DNA from: Azonexus sp.
GTDB taxonomy: Bacteria > Pseudomonadota > Gammaproteobacteria > Burkholderiales > Rhodocyclaceae
Direction: 5' to 3'
Assembly (NCBI GenBank): GCA_031285115.1
Contig: JAITWU010000057.1
Span: 1 to 11,976, forward strand
Length of the DNA: 11,976 nucleotides
Positions within the stretch are counted from its first letter, which is position 1. The number at the start of each line of letters is the position of its first letter. The notes beneath the pieces are model-generated. The model searched no databases, was not told the origin of the DNA, and worked only from the letters and a program-made list of their open reading frames with translations. The position numbers and the translations under genes were made by a program. Below are positions 1 through 6,587 of this stretch, piece by piece.

Positions 1-2174
1 AGATCGAGGCCGAAGGTGCGCAGCCCGGTGACGATCACTTCCTGACTCAGCCCCAACGCCCAGGCGGCGGCAACGGCAGCCAGCGCGTTGGCGATGGTGG
101 CTGGTTGCTTCTTGTCGATACAGGGCGCTTCGCCCAGGCGGCACAGTCGAAGCTCGTCAGCGCCCGCGCCAAGGCAAATGCGCCCGGCGCTGACATAAAC
201 GCCGCGACCAGCGGCCGCGCGATGGGCGGTGAGGAGCGGGGCGGCGGCAGTCTCGGCAAAGAGGATGACTTCGCCGTCGCATAGCTCGGCAAATTCCGGC
301 GTCAGCGGGTCGGCGGCGTTGAGGACGGCGCAGCCGGAAGGCAGCACGATGTCGATCTGGGTGCGGTAAACCGAGCGCCAGGTGGTGTAAAACTCGCTGC
401 CGGTCGGCTGCACGTCCCAAGGCGAGAGGTCTTCAACAGCGGGCAGGACGTTGGTGATGACGCCGACCTGACAACGGTCATAAGAGAGTCCTTCGCCGAG
501 GATGACCGGCCCGCCGTTCTCGATCACCGCCGCATCGACGCTGCGGTTAAGGAGCAGCCGCCGCCCACCGGCCCAGTTGGCGGCATTGCTTTTCTGCACC
601 AGACGCTGGCCGAGAAAAAGGCCGTCGCTGCACGCCAAACCAACCTGCCGCCCGGCGAGGTGCAAAAAGTGGGCGAGCAGACGCGCCACCGGCGTTTTGC
701 CGCGCGAACCGGCAACGCCGACCAGCGGAATCCGCCCGCTCGCTTCGCCAGCAAAGAGGTTATTGACAATCGCCTGACCAACCGGACGCGGCTTGCCGAT
801 GCCGGGCTTGATGTGCATGAGCAGACTCGGCCCGGCGTTGACCTCGACCACCGCCCCGCCCTGTTCGGCAAAGGGCGTGGCAATGTCGCGGCAGACGACA
901 TCGACGCCCGCAATGTCGAGGCCGACGACGCGGGCGGCGAGCGAAACAGTGGCGGCATTGGCCGGGTGCACCTCATCGGTGCAATCGAAAGCGTGGTTGG
1001 CGTTGCGCTGGATGAGAACCTCACGGCCCGCCGCTGGCACGGCCTCAGCGCTCAAGCCCTGGCGCTCCAGTTCGATGCGGGCGGCGCTGTCGATGCGGAT
1101 GATCGACAGCGGATGCAATTCGGTGACGCCACGGCGCGGGTCGGTGTTGATCTGGCTGTCGATCAGTTGCTGCACGCTTTGCTCGCCATCGCCCGCAACG
1201 ATGATGAAATCGCTGCGATTGGCCGCCACCAGCTTGCCGCCAACCACCAGCAGGCGATGCTCGATGCCCTGAATCGAACGCTCGACCAGCACGCCCGAGC
1301 CTTCCTCGACGGCAATGGCGTAAGCCTCGCGCACGGCTTCCGGGGTCGTCAGGTCGATGAACACGCCGCGCCCGTGGTTGCCGTCGGTGGGCTTGACGAC
1401 CACCGGGTAGCCGATGTCTTCGGCGGCCTCGACGGCGTCATCCGCGTCGCGGACTTCGCGGCCTTCCGGCGCGGGGACGCCGACGGCTGAAATCAGCGCC
1501 TTGGTCAAATCCTTGTCGCGCGAAATGGTTTCGGCAATGGCGCTGGTCTGGTCGGTTTCCGCCGTCCAGATGCGGCGCATCGCCGCGCCATAGCCAAGTT
1601 GCGCCAGATTGCCGTCATCGAGGAGACGAATGCAGGGAATATCGCGCCCATCCGCCGCATCAACAATAGCCGCCGTCGACGGGCCGAGGTATTTGCGATC
1701 GACCATGCGCCGCAGCGGGGTAATCGCCTCCATCACCGCGAACGGCTCATCATTGATCGCCGCCAGCAGCAGACGGCGGCCAATATCGAGCGCCAGCCGC
1801 GTGCAGCCTTCGTGGAAATTGCGCACCGCCAGTTTGTAGACGCCGCGCTCCGTCGTCTCCCGCGTCCGGCCAAAGCCGCTCGGCAGGCCGCAGAGGGTCA
1901 TCAGTTCGAGCACGACATGTTCGAGAATATGCCCGGCCCAGGTGCCTTCCTGCACCCGGCGCAAAAAGCCGCCGCGCTCGTCGTAATTGCAGCGATGCTC
2001 GATCAGCCCCGGCAACCAGCCGGAAAGCCGCTCGTAAAGGCCGGGAATTTTGTTGGAGGGGAAATCTTCGAGTTCGCCAATGTCGATCCAGGTTTCGATG
2101 ACCGGGCGGTAAGTCCAGATGCTGGGGCCGCGCAGCGAAAAGCTGTGGCGGAAAATGATGTCTTTTTTGCTCAT
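1..2174 (-). CDS. cphA: Cyanophycin synthetase, second betaproteobacterial type (3' end beyond window)
   Basis: Cyanophycin synthetase makes multi-L-arginyl-poly-L-aspartate, a cytoplasmic nitrogen and carbon store, using ATP. 724 codons are visible and no stop is reached. Domains in order: an N-terminal CphA domain (about residues 1-160, with GTWAGHILEHVVLEL), an ATP-grasp ligase (about 200-475, with GYPVVVKPTDGNHGRG around K261 and the metal-site EVNAGPS at 444-450), and a Mur-ligase-like domain from about 480. The Mur P-loop reads GVAGSRGKT (486-494), unlike the GTNGKT of classical CphA; from memory such variants mark the shorter second CphA that sits beside a classical copy in betaproteobacteria. 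The start chosen is ATG at 2174, giving MSKKDIIFRH; an in-frame ATG at 2192 (MEQTLP extension) is possible and neither start has a convincing Shine-Dalgarno. Family assignment is secure; the subtype is inference. Confidence 0.95.
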   Translation of the reverse strand, partial: MSKKDIIFRHSFSLRGPSIWTYRPVIETWIDIGELEDFPSNKIPGLYERLSGWLPGLIEHRCNYDERGGFLRRVQEGTWAGHILEHVVLELMTLCGLPSGFGRTRETTERGVYKLAVRNFHEGCTRLALDIGRRLLLAAINDEPFAVMEAITPLRRMVDRKYLGPSTAAIVDAADGRDIPCIRLLDDGNLAQLGYGAAMRRIWTAETDQTSAIAETISRDKDLTKALISAVGVPAPEGREVRDADDAVEAAEDIGYPVVVKPTDGNHGRGVFIDLTTPEAVREAYAIAVEEGSGVLVERSIQGIEHRLLVVGGKLVAANRSDFIIVAGDGEQSVQQLIDSQINTDPRRGVTELHPLSIIRIDSAARIELERQGLSAEAVPAAGREVLIQRNANHAFDCTDEVHPANAATVSLAARVVGLDIAGVDVVCRDIATPFAEQGGAVVEVNAGPSLLMHIKPGIGKPRPVGQAIVNNLFAGEASGRIPLVGVAGSRGKTPVARLLAHFLHLAGRQVGLACSDGLFLGQRLVQKSNAANWAGGRRLLLNRSVDAAVIENGGPVILGEGLSYDRCQVGVITNVLPAVEDLSPWDVQPTGSEFYTTWRSVYRTQIDIVLPSGCAVLNAADPLTPEFAELCDGEVILFAETAAAPLLTAHRAAAGRGVYVSAGRICLGAGADELRLCRLGEAPCIDKKQPATIANALAAVAAAWALGLSQEVIVTGLRTFGLD

Positions 2175-2205
2175 GGGCAGGGTTTGTTCCATCCGTTCAA
2201 GGCAG

Positions 2206-2225
2206 CAAGCGATTATCAACGCTTG
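2206..2225. promoter_or_regulatory. Inverted repeat upstream of the cyanophycin synthetase gene
   Basis: CAAGCG and CGCTTG are perfect 6 bp arms separated by 8 AT-rich bases, 13 to 31 bases upstream of the two candidate cphA starts. It could be an operator or a 5' leader hairpin. No clear -35/-10 pair was found around it, so the role is a guess. Confidence 0.3.
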
Positions 2226-2411
2226 TCGCTGTCTATGGATTACCGGCGGGAAAAAAACATCGGCGCGGCGGATGTAGCAAGGTAATCGCATGAATGACCG
2301 TCGCGTAAATCAAGGTGTCCGGCAACGCCCGCCCCTCCTCTCTCCCACGACGGTTACCGTATGCACACATCTGTAGAAGCCCTGAAATCGCACACAAATC
2401 CGGGGCGCCAA

Positions 2412-2478
2412 GATCCTCCCCGTTGCGCTATGCGCAATGGGGAGGGGGACCGCTCGCGTAGCGAGTGGTGGAGGGGTA
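2412..2478 (+). repeat. Left hairpin block of the palindromic element
   Basis: The block runs GATCCTCCCC ... GAGGGGTA. It folds into nested hairpins: CCTCCCC/GGGGAGG enclosing TTGCGC/GCGCAA, and ACCGCTCGC/GCGAGTGGT around a GTA loop. Its mirror copy is at 2603-2661. The outer G/C-rich stems are identical between copies while the inner stems differ in sequence and length. Confidence 0.7.
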
Positions 2479-2602
2479 ATTCCATTTCCAGATCAAACGA
2501 TTACTTTGTCGACTTCGCTTGCCGTGCAACAGCACTGTCTGCGCTTCGTCTTCGCGTACTCGCTTGATCTGAAAATGGAATAAGCGGCGTCTGCAAAGGC
2601 GC

Positions 2603-2661
2603 TACCCCTCCACCCTGCTGCGCAGGGTCCCCCTCCCCATTCCTGCGGAACGGGGAGGATC
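2603..2661 (-). repeat. Right hairpin block of the palindromic element (inverted copy)
   Basis: Read on the minus strand this is the same block as 2412-2478 but 8 bases shorter. The inner stems are TTCC/GGAA and ACCCTGC/GCAGGGT in place of TTGCGC/GCGCAA and ACCGCTCGC/GCGAGTGGT. Both halves of each stem have changed together, so pairing is kept. Confidence 0.7.
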
Positions 2662-2822
2662 AAAACCACCCGCTCTGATTTGTGCGCATACGGTAGCCCA
2701 CGAAGGAAGGGGCTTTTTGCGACAGACAGGAACGACTGCTACCAGCCAGAAAATTCCAAAACCATTCATATGATCGCCCTGGCGAATGCGACGGGCAAGC
2801 GGATGGATTGATCGAGGCCAGC

Positions 2823-2828
2823 TATAAT
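2823..2828 (+). promoter_or_regulatory. Possible -10 box for the Uma2 gene
   Basis: A perfect TATAAT lies 40 bases before the start codon at 2869. No -35 hexamer is recognisable at 16-18 bases spacing, and there is no extended -10 TG, so this is a weak call. Confidence 0.3.
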
Positions 2829-2868
2829 TTCCAAGGTTTGGTTTTCCAAGCCCCTATCGGAGAACGCC

Positions 2869-3453
2869 ATGGGATACGCCGCCCGCAAAACAGTCATGAC
2901 TGCCGCCGAGTTTCTCGCCTGGGAAGCCGGACAGAGCGAGCGCCACGATTTCGTCGACGGCAATGTGTTCGCTATGGCGGGGGCGGAAGACCGGCATATC
3001 ACCGTGACCGGCAATTGTTATATCGCCCTGCGCCAGCACCTTTCCGGCACGCCCTGCCGCGTTTTCATGGCTGATATGAAGGTCGCCGCCGCTGATGACG
3101 CCAGCTTTTTCTACCCCGATGTCATCGTCACCTGTAGCGCCGCCGACCACAAAAGCCCGCTCATCAAGCGCGAGCCGACGCTGATTATCGAAGTGCTCTC
3201 GCCCGGCACGGCGGCTTACGATCTGGGGCAGAAATTCGTCCATTACCGGCAAATCCCCAGCCTCGCCGAAATCGCCTTCATCGACCTCGACGAGCGCCGC
3301 GCCGATGTCTACCGCAAGGGCGCCGACGGCCTGTGGGTGCTGCATCCCTTTGGCCCCGGCGCTGCGGTGCAGTTTGCCTCGGTCGATCTGACCATCACCG
3401 CGGCGGCGCTGTTTGCCGATGTCGACGCCCCGCTCCCGGAAAACCCGGCCTGA
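2869..3453 (+). CDS. Uma2-family (DUF820) putative restriction endonuclease-fold protein
   Basis: 194 residues, the usual family length. Uma2 proteins carry a PD-(D/E)XK nuclease fold; they are abundant in some bacteria and their cellular role is mostly undefined. Visible signatures are TAAEFLAWE (11-19), FVDGNVFAMAGA (28-39), ADMKV (68-72), YPDVIVTC (82-89) with D84, and IIEVLSPGTAAYDLGQKF (106-123) with E108 and K122 as likely active-site residues, followed by YRQIPSLAEIAFID. The ATG at 2869 has a GGAG ribosome-binding site 6 bases upstream. It stands alone on the plus strand. Its last 145 bases overlap the 3' end of the GH3 gene on the opposite strand; because LTITAAALFADV near the C-terminus looks like normal Uma2 sequence, the reading-through partner is probably the GH3 gene. 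Family confident, substrate unknown. Confidence 0.88.
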   Translation: MGYAARKTVMTAAEFLAWEAGQSERHDFVDGNVFAMAGAEDRHITVTGNCYIALRQHLSGTPCRVFMADMKVAAADDASFFYPDVIVTCSAADHKSPLIKREPTLIIEVLSPGTAAYDLGQKFVHYRQIPSLAEIAFIDLDERRADVYRKGADGLWVLHPFGPGAAVQFASVDLTITAAALFADVDAPLPENPA

Positions 3454-4781
3454 TTTTTCCAGCCCCTGATCCGCTCCTCGCTTGCCGTCAACCGCTCCAG
3501 CGTGATGTCCCCGCGCTCCAGCGCCTCTGCCGCGCCGTCGAGGGCCGGGTAAATCTGGCGCGGGTCGTAGCTGACCAGCGCCAGATCGACGCCAGCGGCG
3601 AGGCTTTCGGCGGCGACGGCGGCGATGCCGAGGTCGTACACCGCGCCCATGTTGAGATCGTCGGTGATGATCGGGCCGTTGTAGGCCCAATCGCGGCGGA
3701 GCATGGCGACGACGGCGGGGGAATGGGAAGCGGCGCGCTGGCCGTCGATGGCCGCCAGCGCGACATGGCCGACCATCAGGGCGCTGTCGGCGTGACCGGC
3801 GAGGGCGCGGAAGGGCTGCCAGTCGGCGGTCATGGCGGCGGGCGTTGCGTCGAGGCGGACGCTTTCCAGATGGGTGTCGCGGGTCACCCGGCGCAGGCCG
3901 GGAAAGTGCTTGAGAGCGCCGCGCACGCCCTCAATGGCGAGGCCATCGAGATAACCGGCGGCAATGGCCGTGACCGCCGCCGGGTCGCTGCCGATGGCGC
4001 GCGCCGGGATATTGCTCAAGTGATCGTTCTCCAGCCGCTTTGGCGGTTTGAGGTCGACCACCGGGGCGAGATTGAGCGTGACGCCGAGCGCCGCCAGTGT
4101 CCTGCCCTGCGCTTCGCCATAGCGCCGCGCCATCTGGCCGGGGTCGGCGGCCTCCGTTAACGTGGCGAGGTGCGGCATCGGTTCGAGCAGGGGCGAGAGG
4201 TGGTTGACCGGGCCGCCTTCCTGATCGGCGGCGACGATCAGCGGCGGCAGTCCGGCTTGCCGCCGTTTTTCCTGCAAGGCGGCGATTTCGCCGCGCACCT
4301 CGGCGAAACTGCGCCCCCGGATATTGCGCCGGGTGACGTAGATGCCGCCGATCAAGCCCTTTTCCGCCAGTTCGGCGACTTCGGCGAAATCGGTATAGCC
4401 GACGATGAAATGCGCGCCGACCGCGCGCGCCGTGGGGCCTGCGGCGAGCACACGCTCGCGTTGCAGACGCCAGTGCGTTTCCTGAACGCCGACCAGCAGC
4501 AGCAGGGCCAGCAGCAGAGCGCGGGTGAGAAGCGGCAGCCGCCGCCAGCGCCACAGCGTGAAGCAGGCGACGGCCAGCCACAACCCGGTTTCCAGATCGC
4601 GCAGACTGAACAACAGCGGGTGCTGGTAATGCCAGGCTGGCCACAGCAGCAGCAGCGGCCACAGCGCGACGATCACGGATTGGACCGAACGCCGTAACGC
4701 CCGAGGCGGCTGGCCGGTGGAAACGGAGCGCCCCTCGTGGTCGTCCAGTTCACCCCAAACGGCATCAACAAGCCGCTTCAT
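3309..4781 (-). CDS. Membrane-anchored NagZ-like beta-N-acetylhexosaminidase, glycoside hydrolase family 3
   Basis: 490 residues. Residues 1-110 hold three hydrophobic segments (about 33-51, 63-79, 84-100), which would place the catalytic domain in the periplasm if the N-terminus is inside. The GH3 domain spans about 115-442: DQEGG (186-190), NLAPVVDL (237-244), KHFPG (291-295), DTH (302-304, the family's acid/base loop histidine) and TDDLNMGA (373-380), with D374 the expected nucleophile. NagZ removes N-acetylglucosamine from muropeptides and is normally a cytoplasmic enzyme of about 340 residues without membrane segments, so the anchor is unusual. KHFPGL replaces the common KHFPGH. The last ~48 residues (from about 443) are low complexity and antisense to the Uma2 gene, suggesting loss of the original stop. 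The ATG overlaps the creD stop as ATGA, so the two genes are probably translationally coupled. GH3 assignment is strong; exact substrate is inferred. Confidence 0.88.
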   Translation of the reverse strand: MKRLVDAVWGELDDHEGRSVSTGQPPRALRRSVQSVIVALWPLLLLWPAWHYQHPLLFSLRDLETGLWLAVACFTLWRWRRLPLLTRALLLALLLLVGVQETHWRLQRERVLAAGPTARAVGAHFIVGYTDFAEVAELAEKGLIGGIYVTRRNIRGRSFAEVRGEIAALQEKRRQAGLPPLIVAADQEGGPVNHLSPLLEPMPHLATLTEAADPGQMARRYGEAQGRTLAALGVTLNLAPVVDLKPPKRLENDHLSNIPARAIGSDPAAVTAIAAGYLDGLAIEGVRGALKHFPGLRRVTRDTHLESVRLDATPAAMTADWQPFRALAGHADSALMVGHVALAAIDGQRAASHSPAVVAMLRRDWAYNGPIITDDLNMGAVYDLGIAAVAAESLAAGVDLALVSYDPRQIYPALDGAAEALERGDITLERLTASEERIRGWKNQAGFSGSGASTSANSAAAVMVRSTEANCTAAPGPKGCSTHRPSAPLR

Positions 4782-6085
4782 TGCGGCTCTTTCAAGCCGC
4801 GCTGGCCGAGGCTGTACCAGTCGAGGCGGCGGGTCGTCAGCATCACGACGCCAAGCGCGATAAACAAGAGGACGCTGCCCATGAGCAAGGCGTTATCTTC
4901 AGAGAGCAACACGCCGTAGAGCACGCCGTAAAGGCCAGTCAAGCCCGCGCCAAAAGCCGCGCCGCGTCGCCAGCCGCCGAACGCCCCGGCCAGATACCAG
5001 GCGATCAGCCCGATACAGGCGCTGGCGGCCAGCCCGTAGGCAGCGGCGAAGGGCATGTGTTCGGAAAAAGCGATCAAGAGGAGGAAGAAAATGGCGAGCG
5101 CCAAGCCGACCAGCAGGTATTGCAGCGGATGAATCGGCGAGCGGCGCAGAATTTCGCTCAGGAAGAACGCGGCAAAAGTCAGCACGATGAACAGCACGCC
5201 ATATTTCACCGCCCGTTCCGCTTGCAGGTAAACGTTGACCGGGTCGATGAAAGCCACCGACAGCGCCTCGCCGCTACCGGCTTCGAGCGCCCGGTTGAAA
5301 TCGCGGGCGAGGTGGGAGATTTCCCAGGTCGCATCAAAACCGCCCTGGCTGACACTGCGCTCACGCGGCAAAAAACGCCCGCCGAAATTGGGGTGCGGCC
5401 AGGTCGAGACAAGATGAATATGGTTGGTATCGCCCACCGGCGCAATCGAGAGTTGCGTCGTGCCGGTCAGTTGCAGGGGAAAATCGACGGCATACGAATA
5501 GGATTTACCGGCTTCGAGGCGGCCCAGAGGAATGCTCAACTGGCTCAAATCCCGGCGCTCGTCCGTTCCCTTATCCATCTCGAAACGGTAAATCTGGCCA
5601 TTGATGCGCACCTCCGGGTCATTATCGACCCCACGCGGATCGGACAAACCGAGCAGCAGCACGGCTTCGGCCACCGGCAAATCGGCAGGGGCTTTGACGA
5701 CGAACCGGCTCTCCACGCTGGCATCGAGATGAAAGAGCCGCGCCTGATAAATCCCGCGCTGACGGGTTTCAACCTGTGATTTACCGTCGATGGTCAACAT
5801 TTCCGGCGCGACGAACAGCGTGCGCTCGATGGTTTTCACCGTGCGCACCGGCAATTCGCCTGCCGTACCGGTGCGCAGTTCCGGTATCTGCTCGCGGTAA
5901 CGCAACTGCACCACCGGCCCGATCAAAGTCTGCGTTCCGGCGGAAGTTCTGGCGATGTCATCCAGAACCTCATTCTGGCGCTGACCACGCGCGCTGATCT
6001 GCCCCTCGATCATGACGAGCGGCACGAGCAACAAAATGGTCATGCCGACGATGGCGAGAATTTTGAATAAAAGTTTACGATCCAC
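4778..6085 (-). CDS. creD: Inner-membrane protein CreD
   Basis: 435 residues against about 450 in E. coli. CreD is an inner-membrane protein of unknown biochemical function, strongly induced by the CreBC two-component system and linked to envelope stress and beta-lactam response. The sequence shows an N-terminal membrane segment (7-27), a long periplasmic region with QTLIGPVVQLRY (52-63), LGLSDPRG (145-152) and SQGGFDATWEISHLARDF (246-263), then VNVYLQAERAVKYGVLFI (283-300) leading into five hydrophobic segments up to about residue 417 and a TTRRLDWYSL tail. The start is GTG at 6085, decided by a strong GGGAGG Shine-Dalgarno. A CreB box array lies 47-73 bases upstream. It is the first gene of an operon with the GH3 gene, overlapping it by 4 bases. 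creC is not adjacent but lies at the right edge of the window. Identification is confident. Confidence 0.95.
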   Translation of the reverse strand: MDRKLLFKILAIVGMTILLLVPLVMIEGQISARGQRQNEVLDDIARTSAGTQTLIGPVVQLRYREQIPELRTGTAGELPVRTVKTIERTLFVAPEMLTIDGKSQVETRQRGIYQARLFHLDASVESRFVVKAPADLPVAEAVLLLGLSDPRGVDNDPEVRINGQIYRFEMDKGTDERRDLSQLSIPLGRLEAGKSYSYAVDFPLQLTGTTQLSIAPVGDTNHIHLVSTWPHPNFGGRFLPRERSVSQGGFDATWEISHLARDFNRALEAGSGEALSVAFIDPVNVYLQAERAVKYGVLFIVLTFAAFFLSEILRRSPIHPLQYLLVGLALAIFFLLLIAFSEHMPFAAAYGLAASACIGLIAWYLAGAFGGWRRGAAFGAGLTGLYGVLYGVLLSEDNALLMGSVLLFIALGVVMLTTRRLDWYSLGQRGLKEPQ

Positions 6086-6091
6086 GATAAG

Positions 6092-6097
6092 CCTCCC
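6092..6097 (-). promoter_or_regulatory. Ribosome-binding site fixing the GTG start of creD
   Basis: Read on the minus strand, GGGAGG lies 6 bases before the GTG at 6085. No nearby ATG in this frame fits the conserved CreD N-terminus. Confidence 0.8.
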
Positions 6098-6131
6098 GGT
6101 TGTTATGACGGGAAGAGCATCCCGCCCTCCG

Positions 6132-6158
6132 GTGAGGCCACGGTGAAGCGAGGGTGAA
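6132..6158 (-). promoter_or_regulatory. CreB-binding site (cre-tag), three tandem repeats
   Basis: On the creD strand, TTCAC (6158-6154), spacer CCTCGC, TTCAC (6147-6143), spacer CGTGGC, CTCAC (6136-6132). The first two repeats match exactly the published cre/blr-tag TTCAC-N6-TTCAC bound by CreB/BlrA; the third is one mismatch away. All are spaced 11 bp, about one helical turn. They sit just upstream of creD, with a candidate -10 (CATAAC, 6107-6102) 24 bases beyond the last repeat. The match is seen directly; binding is inferred from the family. Confidence 0.85.
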
Positions 6159-6247
6159 GCGGAACGGGCGGTTTTGCTGCTCGTTGGCGAAGACCGCAGG
6201 TCAGGCAGGATGAATGCAATGCCCTCAACGCTTGGGTCTCCCCAATA

Positions 6248-6475
6248 CTACGGCCCTTCTGAAAGCACGCCTGTCAGTTCAACATCAAGCACATCACACA
6301 GCTTGCACAGCACCAGCAGCGACGGGTTGCCGATGCCCCGCTCTATTTGTGAAACGTAAGTTCGATCCACTTCTGCCGTCAAAGCCAAAGCCTCTTGCGA
6401 CAAACCCAGCGCCTTGCGTCGTCGCTGGATATTGCCTGCCAGTATGGCTTTGGCGCCGTCAAATCGCTGTCCCAT
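6248..6475 (-). CDS. Small XRE/Cro-CI family helix-turn-helix regulator
   Basis: 75 residues, essentially one HTH_3 domain: IQRRRKALGLSQEALAL (16-32), recognition helix DRTYVSQIERG (37-47), then NPSLLVLCKLCDVLDVEL (50-67), the standard closing helices. Proteins of this size resemble controller proteins and phage-like repressors that bind as dimers at their own promoter. I chose the ATG at 6475, which begins at the usual distance from the HTH; a GTG at 6511 would add 12 residues, but a TATATT-like -10 lies almost on top of it. Neither start has a good ribosome-binding site. The gene diverges from the lipoprotein operon at 6588, the arrangement expected if it represses that operon. It lies upstream of creD on the same strand but is separated from it by the CreB sites. 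Family confident, target inferred. Confidence 0.87.
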   Translation of the reverse strand: MGQRFDGAKAILAGNIQRRRKALGLSQEALALTAEVDRTYVSQIERGIGNPSLLVLCKLCDVLDVELTGVLSEGP

Positions 6476-6497
6476 ACGGAAAGCATGGCGATGGCGA

Positions 6498-6528
6498 GAT
6501 TGACAATCCACGGAATATAATCTACAAA
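6498..6528 (+). promoter_or_regulatory. Candidate promoter and operator between the XRE gene and the lipoprotein operon
   Basis: TTGACA (6500-6505) is a perfect -35; 17 bases on, TACAAA (6523-6528) is a modest -10. The -35 is centred in a palindrome, GATTGACAATC (6498-6508), a plausible operator half for the divergently encoded regulator. A TATAAT at 6516-6521 is only 10 bases from the -35, too close to pair with it. The same AT-rich stretch read on the minus strand could supply a -10 for the XRE gene. Confidence 0.4.
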
Positions 6529-6587
6529 CGCAGCCTTAATTCCGGTTTGCGGTGGTACTCGCAACCTCGTCAATCAAAGGGGAGACA

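Larger units (their letters stand above)
2351..2696. mobile_element. MITE/REP-like palindromic non-autonomous element, no coding capacity
   Basis: The ends are imperfect inverted repeats: TTACCGTATGCACAC at 2354-2368 against the reverse complement of 2682-2696 (13 of 15 identical). Inside them the element is symmetric: a hairpin-rich block at 2412-2478 is mirrored at 2603-2661, and TTCCATTTCCAGATCAA at 2480-2496 is mirrored at 2564-2580 (16 of 17). The unique centre is about 2497-2563. The direct repeat CCCACGA occurs at 2344-2350 and again at 2697-2703, as expected of a 7 bp target-site duplication, although the left end carries three extra bases (CGG) before the matched repeat. The left arm also has a second partial end copy near 2387-2400. 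No transposase or credible ORF is present. It lies between the 5' ends of cphA and the Uma2 gene. Mobility is inference; the symmetry and flanking repeat are seen directly. Confidence 0.65.

Noticed and set aside
660..1490. 276-residue plus-strand ORF, with several other ORFs over 1-2285 on the plus strand
   Set aside because: They are antisense shadows of cphA; their translations are low-complexity and rich in Arg, Ala and Asp with no domain.
2361..2567. 68-codon ORF inside the palindromic element
   Set aside because: It has no ribosome-binding site, covers the hairpin block and resembles no protein; the element's symmetry explains the open frame.
2869..3453. Uma2 protein as part of a restriction-modification or defence system
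   Set aside because: No methyltransferase or other defence gene is adjacent, and Uma2 genes commonly stand alone.
4781..5779. 332-residue plus-strand ORF opposite creD
   Set aside because: Composition (Gln-, Arg-, His- and Glu-rich, no hydrophobic core) and complete overlap with creD mark it as a shadow.
6500..6521. TTGACA with TATAAT as one promoter
   Set aside because: The two boxes are only 10 bases apart, far below the 16-18 needed; a weaker -10 at 6523 has correct spacing.
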